DNA from: Vandiemenella viatica
Taxonomy: Eukaryota; Arthropoda; Insecta; Orthoptera; Morabidae
Assembly (NCBI GenBank): GCA_031002005.1
Contig: JARYHS010013630.1
Location: 27,061,112 to 27,125,111, forward strand
Reading direction: 5' to 3'
Length of the DNA stretch: 64,000 bases
The notes beneath the pieces are model-generated. The model had not been told where the DNA came from. It searched no databases and saw only the letters and a program-made list of their open reading frames with translations. The position numbers and the translations under genes were made by a program. Of this stretch, positions 56,888-64,000 are shown in pieces (within the stretch, counting starts at the first letter, position 1; the number at the start of each line of letters is the position of its first letter).

Positions 56888-57920
56888 TCAGCCTAAAAAA
56901 TCCCCCAATGCACTCCACACGGCCCCTGCCACCCGTGTAGCCGATTCACGTGTGTAGTGCACACCTGATCTATCCAAGGGAACCCTACACGATTCGACTC
57001 CAGGGCGAAGATCAAGGAATCTGCAGCCATGATTATCGCAGAAACGACGCAGTCTCTGGTTTAGACCCTCGACTCGGCTCTGAACCAGAGGTCCACAGTC
57101 AGTTCTATCCGACAATACTGCAGATGGTTAGCTCAGCCGAAATCTTGCGGTCATCAACCACAGAGCTCACCGTATGAGCAAGCCGCCGGAAGGTAGAGAG
57201 GATTCCCTCCGACCCAAGGCGGCAAGCATCATTGGTGCCGACATGAGCTACAATCCGCAGCTGGCTACACCTCGTCCGCTCAATGGCATCCGGGATGGCC
57301 TGTTCCACATCACGGATCAGACCGCCCGGAATGCACAAAGAATGGACATTGGACTTCATCCCAGACCTGTTCGCCATGTCCCTAAGGGGCTCAATGAAAC
57401 GCCTAACGTTGGAGCTACCTATCACCAGAATCCCCTTCCGTGATCGCCCAGACCTAGCGGGCGGGGGGGCTGGCAACTCGCTGATTGACGATTGTGGATC
57501 AGAATCAGATCCAGACAACACATCAAACCTATTGGACAGTGGTACAGGCTTGCCCTCCTGGGATTCAGACCTGTACTCCTGCCCCCGCATGCGGCGTCGA
57601 CGTCCGGAAACCACGCGCCAGACACCATCAGGTGACTGCCGCACAGGCCCCGAAGTCTCAGCCTGGACTGCAGGTACGAGTTTTGGCAAGGGAGAACCTG
57701 TGACAACACCTGCTTCGTCAGGGTCACCCCTTCCACATCTGCTGCAGTCACCTACGGCAGCTTCCAGCCTCGTAACTTTAGTTAGCAAATCTGCAAGCTG
57801 AGCGCGAAGATCAGCCACCCCAACCCGCGTCTGCACTACAGCAGTCACAGTCCCTACACATATTACTTTTAAAGCAAAAACTACGGAGAGGATAAAAGTT
57901 GAACTAACTGAGTAATCCAA
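56888..57920 (-). pseudogene. LINE ORF1 with SGNH/esterase-type domain, one frameshift
   Basis: ATG at 57920 opens an N-terminal hydrophobic segment (SSTFILSVVFALKVICVG) followed by a coiled-coil-like stretch (LRAQLADLLTKVTRLEAAV) and a Ser/Arg-rich linker. From about residue 180 an SGNH hydrolase-like domain begins: GILVIGSSNVRRF (nucleophile Ser block) and IVAHVGTNDACR (the GxND block). A 1-nt frameshift near 57120-57130 moves the frame; the other frame carries FLDLRPGVESCRV and LDRSGVHYTRES, which supplies the Asp/His part of the catalytic set, and stops at 56888. Esterase-type ORF1 proteins are known from CR1-group LINEs. Total length without the frameshift would be roughly 340 residues. 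Confidence 0.85.
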
Positions 57921-58189
57921 ATTAACTGTTCACACTTTACTACCAACCGCTACACGACCTAAAGAGAACCACCTGAGGAAATGAATTTAGACCAGACGAC
58001 TGCACTTAGTAGTTAATAGGACGTACTGATGAACGGTGTAGCCAACCAATGTACTAAATAAAAAACAAATAAGCTCTATATACTTCCCTATAGAAAAAGA
58101 AAATAAATGCGATCACGATTGGAGCACGCTGTTATAATTCAATCAACGCAAATAAATCAAACGCTACCACAAACACTTTAAATTATGTA

Positions 58190-59399
58190 AACAGATGGCG
58201 ACACTCGTCACGACGGTTGCTGGGGACCAACTAGCTACTGCTCAGCGACGACGGAGGATATTCAAAGATAAATCTACCTACAACACTTTAAAATAAAATA
58301 CTCAGAAAAGGCGGCACTTGACGGTTGCTGGACTCAACTAGCAACTCCTCTGCGACGACAGAAGATATTCAAAGATAAAATCTACCTACAACACTTTAAA
58401 ATAAAATACACAGAAAATGCGGCACTTGACTCGACGGTTGCTGGAACTCAACTAGCGCCTCCTCTGCGACGACAGAAGATATTCACAGATAAAATCTACC
58501 TACCACACTTTAAAATAAAAATACTCAGAAAAGGCGGCACTTGACTCGACGGTTGCTGGACTCAACTAGCCCCTCCTCTGCGACGACAGAAGATATTCAA
58601 AGATAAAATCTACCTACAACAATTTAAAATAAAATACACAGAAAATGCGGCACTTGACCTCGACGGTTGCTGGAACTCAACTAGCCCCTCCTCTGCGACG
58701 ACAGAAGATATTCAAAGATAAAATCTACCTACAACACTTTAAAATAAAATTCTCAGAAAAGGCGGCACTTGACTCGACGGTTGCTGGACTCAACTAGCAC
58801 CTCCTCTGCGACGACAGAAGATATTCCAAAGATAAAATCTACCTACAACACTTTAAAATAAAATACTCTGAAAAGGCGGCACTTGACTCGACGGTTGCTG
58901 GAACTCAACTAGTCCCTCCTCTGCGACGACAGAAGATATTCAAAGATACAATCTACCTACAACACTTTAAAATAAAATTCTCAGAAAAGACGGCACTTGA
59001 CGGTTGCTGGACTCAACTAGCACCTCCTCTGCGACTACAGAAGATATTCAAAGATAAAATCTACCTACAACAATTTAAAATAAATACACAGAAAATGCGG
59101 CACTTGACTCGACGGTTGCTGGAACTCAACTAGCCCCTCCTCTGCGACGACAGAAGATATTCAAAGATAAAATCTACCTACAACACTTTAAATAAAATTC
59201 TCAGAAAAGGCGGCACTTGACGGTTGCTGGACTCAACTAGCACCTCCTCTGCGACGACAGAAGATATTCAAAGATAAAATCTACCTACAACAATTTAAAA
59301 TAAAATACACAGAAAATGCGGCACTTGACCTCGACGGTTGCTGGAACTCAACTAGCCCCTCCTCTGCGACGACAGAAGATATTCAAAGATAAAATCTAC
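58190..59399 (-). repeat. Tandem array of ~107-115-bp monomers upstream of LINE ORF1
   Basis: Using GCGACGAC as anchor, units begin at 58245, 58352, 58466, 58580, 58695, 58808, 58923, 59031 (decayed), 59144, 59251 and 59366, giving steps of 107-115 bp. Two monomer types mostly alternate: one with CACAGAAAATGCGG and GCTGGAACTC, the other with CTCAGAAAAGGCGG and GCTGGACTC. The result is a dimeric period of about 222-228 bp. The array runs into the N gap, so its full length is unknown. A decayed unit at 58170-58240 merges into the LINE leader. Confidence 0.9.
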
Positions 59400-60399
59400 N
59401 NNNNNNNNNNNNNNNNNNNNNNNNNNNNNNNNNNNNNNNNNNNNNNNNNNNNNNNNNNNNNNNNNNNNNNNNNNNNNNNNNNNNNNNNNNNNNNNNNNNN
59501 NNNNNNNNNNNNNNNNNNNNNNNNNNNNNNNNNNNNNNNNNNNNNNNNNNNNNNNNNNNNNNNNNNNNNNNNNNNNNNNNNNNNNNNNNNNNNNNNNNNN
59601 NNNNNNNNNNNNNNNNNNNNNNNNNNNNNNNNNNNNNNNNNNNNNNNNNNNNNNNNNNNNNNNNNNNNNNNNNNNNNNNNNNNNNNNNNNNNNNNNNNNN
59701 NNNNNNNNNNNNNNNNNNNNNNNNNNNNNNNNNNNNNNNNNNNNNNNNNNNNNNNNNNNNNNNNNNNNNNNNNNNNNNNNNNNNNNNNNNNNNNNNNNNN
59801 NNNNNNNNNNNNNNNNNNNNNNNNNNNNNNNNNNNNNNNNNNNNNNNNNNNNNNNNNNNNNNNNNNNNNNNNNNNNNNNNNNNNNNNNNNNNNNNNNNNN
59901 NNNNNNNNNNNNNNNNNNNNNNNNNNNNNNNNNNNNNNNNNNNNNNNNNNNNNNNNNNNNNNNNNNNNNNNNNNNNNNNNNNNNNNNNNNNNNNNNNNNN
60001 NNNNNNNNNNNNNNNNNNNNNNNNNNNNNNNNNNNNNNNNNNNNNNNNNNNNNNNNNNNNNNNNNNNNNNNNNNNNNNNNNNNNNNNNNNNNNNNNNNNN
60101 NNNNNNNNNNNNNNNNNNNNNNNNNNNNNNNNNNNNNNNNNNNNNNNNNNNNNNNNNNNNNNNNNNNNNNNNNNNNNNNNNNNNNNNNNNNNNNNNNNNN
60201 NNNNNNNNNNNNNNNNNNNNNNNNNNNNNNNNNNNNNNNNNNNNNNNNNNNNNNNNNNNNNNNNNNNNNNNNNNNNNNNNNNNNNNNNNNNNNNNNNNNN
60301 NNNNNNNNNNNNNNNNNNNNNNNNNNNNNNNNNNNNNNNNNNNNNNNNNNNNNNNNNNNNNNNNNNNNNNNNNNNNNNNNNNNNNNNNNNNNNNNNNNN
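59400..60399. other. Assembly gap (1000 N)
   Basis: Exactly 1000 N, probably a fixed-size or rounded gap. Reading frames running across it are meaningless. Confidence 0.99.
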
Positions 60400-61682
60400 A
60401 CACTGTTGTTGGAAATGGCTTGCAATGCGCAATTCTCAATACGATTGAGACGAGTGGAATAAGTCTGCGTGTTTTTCCTATCAAAATGTAAGAGAGTATG
60501 GTGTCGTTTCTTGCATAACTTACAAACAGACGACGATTTGCAGTTGGAAACAGTGTGAGAAATTCCCAGGCAGTTCACACAGCCTCTTTTTGATTTTACA
60601 AATTCATATCTATTCTGTGGCGAACCCAAAGATTTGAAGTGTGAGCAATTATAGAGTAATGTATGATCTGTTTGCTTGCAATAAGCACAGGATCCAGAGA
60701 TAAGCTTAGTTGCCATATTGTCTCTGACTATTGCGTGATCTTCTTTAGAAACAAATGCTTTGGAAGTACACCCGCGCGTCACATTTTCAGTCAGTCGCTT
60801 GTTCATGTTATCTGAAGCACGAGAATATAATCCCGAACCTTCACTGTTCATATTGCTTGAACGTTTAGAAATTTTAACCTGATCTTTCACGAATAAAGTT
60901 AATTCGTTGTAAGTGGACATTTCTTTATCGCGTACTGACATTTCAAAGGCTTGTACAATTTGAGCATCGATCTTACGCAATGCACATTGAAATAAAATAA
61001 AATCTGTAAGATCATGGATGCCTAATTGTTTCAAAGCTGCAACTGCGGCTGAATATTTCTCTATAAATGTATCCCAGCTGTTTGGATTATTGCTGCTAGG
61101 CTTTATATCCAAAATGATATTTAAATAGTGAGTACCTAACAACCTCTTGTCCTGATACCTATTTACCAGATCTTCCCACATTATTTGGTATGTTTCTGCT
61201 GTAGGTACAATACCTGCCGTTATCTTCAATGCATTATCTGTTAGCTTACTTACAAGATATTGCACACGCTGTGAGTTAGTTAACTGGTCGTTATCATGAA
61301 TATTAGCTTTGAAAGATTCATAAAATACTGGCAATTTCTCCATACTACCATCAAAGCTAGGAATATCTATAGGAGGCAATTTAATGTGTTCTCGTTCACT
61401 CGGACGCGATGACCTTGTCACGGCAGAGGCATTAATTTTGTTGCGAGTTCGTTTAATACGCGTGTACAAATCCTCAAATGCAGCTAATGGGGTATAATCA
61501 CGTGCATATTCAGGATCTTTAGTCAAATATAAATCATTAATCTGATCTATCATAGATTCAAATTTGATCTGAAGGTCATCAATTGTTTCAGAATCAGTCA
61601 TAAAACTTTCATTGGTCCGGGAATCAAACGAAGAGATGTTCATAGAAATCTTACACAATTTATTAACTCTCTCAAAAATCAT
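60400..61682 (-). CDS. BEL/Pao retrotransposon gag region, partial
   Basis: An uninterrupted - strand frame of about 428 codons from ATG at 61682 into the gap. It has an N-terminal helical region and then KLPPIDIPSFDGSMEKLPVF, the hallmark of the BEL/Pao gag (DUF1759-like) domain, with WEDLVNRYQDKRLLGTHYL downstream. Three Cys/His clusters follow, CAYCKQTDHTLLYNC, CVNCLGISHTVSNC and CKLCKKRHHTLLHF, which are nucleic-acid-binding zinc knuckles. Gag forms the virus-like particle that packages the element RNA. Protease, RT, RNase H and integrase would lie in or beyond the gap, and the LINE monomer array is already present on its far side. The open frame suggests a young copy. Confidence 0.88.
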
Positions 61683-62445
61683 ATCCGACTTTGAAGTTAA
61701 TAACGCTAGCTTCCGTTTTCATTCTACAGAATCAACATTTGTCCCGAAAGCCATCTTGTAAAATATGATTGAAGTATAGCGTAACTGGCTTATACAAAGA
61801 TTATATTAATCAAACTGATCGTGTCATATCCGACCCAGGGAGGACCAAAAAATTGATGATGGATAATCTATTTGGGAAAGCCACGTATAAATAGTGACTT
61901 CCCTCAGGGAACTTAATCGTGGGTAATTAATTGGTGAGCGATTTCTTTCCTCACTCCAGCCGACACAGGCACCCGAAATTCGGCAGCAGCGATTCGGAAA
62001 GTAATAGCGCAAAAAACAGAAATCCACTCACCTTATGATGGTAGCGTCGATTTGCATGTTCAGGCTATAACGTGACACCGGCAGTTATTTCCAGCAAGAT
62101 GTAACTAGGATGTGCTGGATCTGAGCTGTAGAATACTCTTTCCTCTGAAACTTGGCATAACTCGCCGACAGTTAAATAAGTAGCTTAATTCGCTACGATG
62201 TTTATGCACGCAAACTTAAACGTCGCGGACTTGAGCGTAACAACAATAGTAACTCATAAAAAAAGAAAAGTCACACATATATAATTTCCTTGTGGAACAA
62301 GGCACGCAAATATTGTATAGGCCAGTGGATATCTGAATTACGCCAGCTGACCTTTATCCACCGCGAACATAGATGCCCGCGGCCGACGGAAAGAGAAATA
62401 AGAAATCGCTCAACCACAGCATTTACTTGCAACATAGCAGGACAG
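61683..62445 (-). mobile_element. Probable BEL/Pao leader and 5' LTR (borders unproven)
   Basis: On the - strand, upstream of gag, lies a leader with TTTTTTGGTCCTCCCTGGGT near 61830-61850. A sequence that could be an LTR follows further upstream, possibly starting TGTCCTGCTATGTTG near 62442, with a TATATATG stretch near 62275. The second LTR is not in the window, so the ends and primer-binding site cannot be verified. Confidence 0.35.
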
Positions 62446-64000
62446 TTGCTACGTGAAATACTTTAGATTATTAAAGTAGTGGACATATGTTATCTCTGGT
62501 AGATAGTTAAACAGTTGTCTTAGTGAAACGCTGTACAATAAAAGACGGTAATAGGTCGATATTTCTTCCTTACATGTCATAATGGATACGAAATCCAGTT
62601 TTTTTTTCCTCAAAGAAATTTGTCTGAGAACAGCTATCAAAATATCAATAGGTAACAATATGAATTTCATGCATAATGACTGCCCATATTTCGATGGACT
62701 TTATTCGATTAAAATATATTTGGTGGTTATAATGTGCAAATGTTTATGAATATCATCTCCCAAATCACGTGTTTACAAATTTTGACTGCTGCCCAAACCA
62801 CAACCAGTACAATAAACTGTTCTTTTTATTAATTATTGTACGAAATTAAAAAAATGAAATGTTGTTTAGGAAGGTTTTTGTTGTATATAAGTAAGTGAAG
62901 CAATGTTTATAAGAAATAAGATGTTACGTTTACCTTATATGCTATTTAATTAATGAAAACATGGAACCAAGAAGTAGTAGTAGTACTTATATGCGACAAA
63001 TGACATCAGTTATTGAAAGCAAAGGGAATTAAAAATAATACATAACCTAATGCAACATGGTGTAAACTATAAAACTGAATCCATTGTCCCCTCAGTTTTA
63101 AGTTTTGTCACATTTTTGCGTAAGAAGCGCGCGTCTGAAGTGCATAATGATCTGTGGTCCGTAAATTTACATTTTTAAAGGTTTTTAATTGTTTGCTCCT
63201 TCTCATGGTACATATAAATCATTAGCTATTTCCGCAGATTTCGATTCGGAGCATTAGCATTAAAAATTTGAAAACACCATCCAAAGTGCTGCGGTAGGTT
63301 TTGCGCGGTTCGCGTTCAAATATAGAGACACACACAGCTTTCTTATAGATTTATAATAGTATAGATTTAACTGGAGTAAAGCCCATTACACGGGGAGCGT
63401 TCGTGGATAGTGACAAATGAATATTGATAACCACATCATTAGTTATAATAAAAAGTATCTTTCTACATAGTAAAATCACGATTTACCCCGAGCTTTATTG
63501 CTGCTTCTTCCACAATAGGCAATGAAAGGTAAACAAAATTCACATTGACTCTGACTCGCAGCAAGAAAATCAACAACGCATGGGTTTTAATGTTTTTTAT
63601 TTGTTTTTTATCACTGCCATAAAGCTTCACGTTGTTTTTTTTATTGAATTTGGTAAAACATTCATAATGTAATTTTGGTCATAGTTTCTGTAACGGCCCA
63701 AGAAATTATACAGATTCCAGGTTATTTAATAGCAGATCACATGGCAATACAATAGTAACTTCTACTGAATTATTGACGACGGAAGTATAGAACCAATAAA
63801 ATCAAAAACAAATTAGGAATCCCAAAAGCTTTTGCTATCCATGTAAAATCAGTTTTATTCCTGGTCCAGGCACAATTCAGCACGATAAATTTGGAACTGC
63901 TTCCACCCGCATTAATTAATACGTTCAGTAACATGGCAGATTAAATGTTTTATAAAACTGATTTCATAGTGAATTATGCTATAACAAAATGCGTCAGTTG
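62446..64000. other. AT-rich dispersed-repeat region to the window end
   Basis: Contains the inverted partner of the 53820-53990 repeat (about 62950-63120), a GTTTTGCGCGGTTCGCG stretch near 63298 with TATAGATTTATAATAGTATAG (the common arthropod repeat end), and a CCTGGTCCAGGCACAATTC motif at 63860. No gene was seen. Confidence 0.4.

Larger units (their letters stand above)
54004..58190 (-). mobile_element. CR1-like LINE, nearly complete copy
   Basis: A - strand element with ORF1 (57920 to 56888), ORF2 (about 56850 to 54074) and a 3' end of GATGTA repeats (on + strand CATCTACATCTACATC at 54004-54020), typical of CR1-group LINEs. Upstream of ORF1 there is a ~270-bp leader and then a tandem monomer array (58190-59399). 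Few inactivating changes are seen: one frameshift in ORF1, one stop and two or three frameshifts in ORF2. It is therefore much younger than the + strand copy at 1.8-4.7 kb. Confidence 0.92.

Noticed and set aside
59316..60491. Long open frames on both strands across the gap
   Set aside because: They consist almost wholly of N; only the - strand gag frame from 61682 down to 60400 is real sequence.
1..64000. CRISPR arrays, operons, ribosome binding sites, rRNA genes
   Set aside because: No such structure seen; the tandem arrays (44590-45170, 58190-59399) lack the short repeat plus unique spacer pattern and the DNA is clearly of animal origin.

Overview
The window is nuclear DNA of an animal, most likely an insect with a large, repeat-rich genome. 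An orthopteran or other polyneopteran is my best guess from the long introns and the mix of CR1-type LINEs, Tc1, hAT, Penelope-like and BEL elements, but the sequence alone does not prove it. There is no prokaryotic gene organisation. The window is AT-rich, full of short ORFs by chance, and contains one run of exactly 1000 N.

One host gene is recognised with confidence: the 3' part of the checkpoint kinase Chk2 (loki in insects) on the + strand. Five exons (7599-7724, 15780-15983, 20029-20234, 27641-27836, 28061-28165) join in frame with consensus AG/GT borders. They give about 278 residues, running from the VAIK lysine through HRDLK, DFG and APE to a basic C-terminus and a stop. The SQ/TQ region, FHA domain and glycine-loop exon are not found and probably lie upstream of the window. 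The introns are about 8.1, 4.0, 7.4 and 0.2 kb and are filled with transposons.

Layout. 1-5.6 kb: a decayed hAT element containing a small retro-insert, a 5'-truncated CR1-like LINE and a second LINE tail. 7.6-29.4 kb: the Chk2 locus, with tRNA-derived SINEs, a Penelope-like element (PLE) with inverted terminal repeats, a PLE reverse-transcriptase remnant, a mariner remnant, palindromes and minisatellites in its introns. 29.6-34.8 kb: non-coding dispersed repeats, including a perfect 121-bp direct duplication. 34.8-40.1 kb: a stack of nested elements: a SINE split by a hAT deletion derivative, then a Harbinger-like MADF element carrying a Tc1 copy inside a palindrome, then a mariner fragment. 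40.1-45.2 kb: mostly unrecognised sequence and a ~165-bp tandem repeat. 45.5-54 kb: tRNA-like repeats, a SINE, and two ~1.7-kb copies of what looks like a non-autonomous hAT family. 54-59.4 kb: a nearly complete CR1-like LINE on the - strand (esterase-type ORF1, endonuclease/RT ORF2) preceded by about eleven tandem 107-115-bp monomers that may be its promoter array. After the gap: the gag region of a BEL/Pao retrotransposon on the - strand, then more repeats.

Apart from Chk2 the genes here do not work together; the window is mainly a record of serial transposon insertion. The most notable points are the LINE monomer array, the two-copy 8-bp-TSD transposon family, and several nested insertions whose order can be read from target-site duplications (TSDs).
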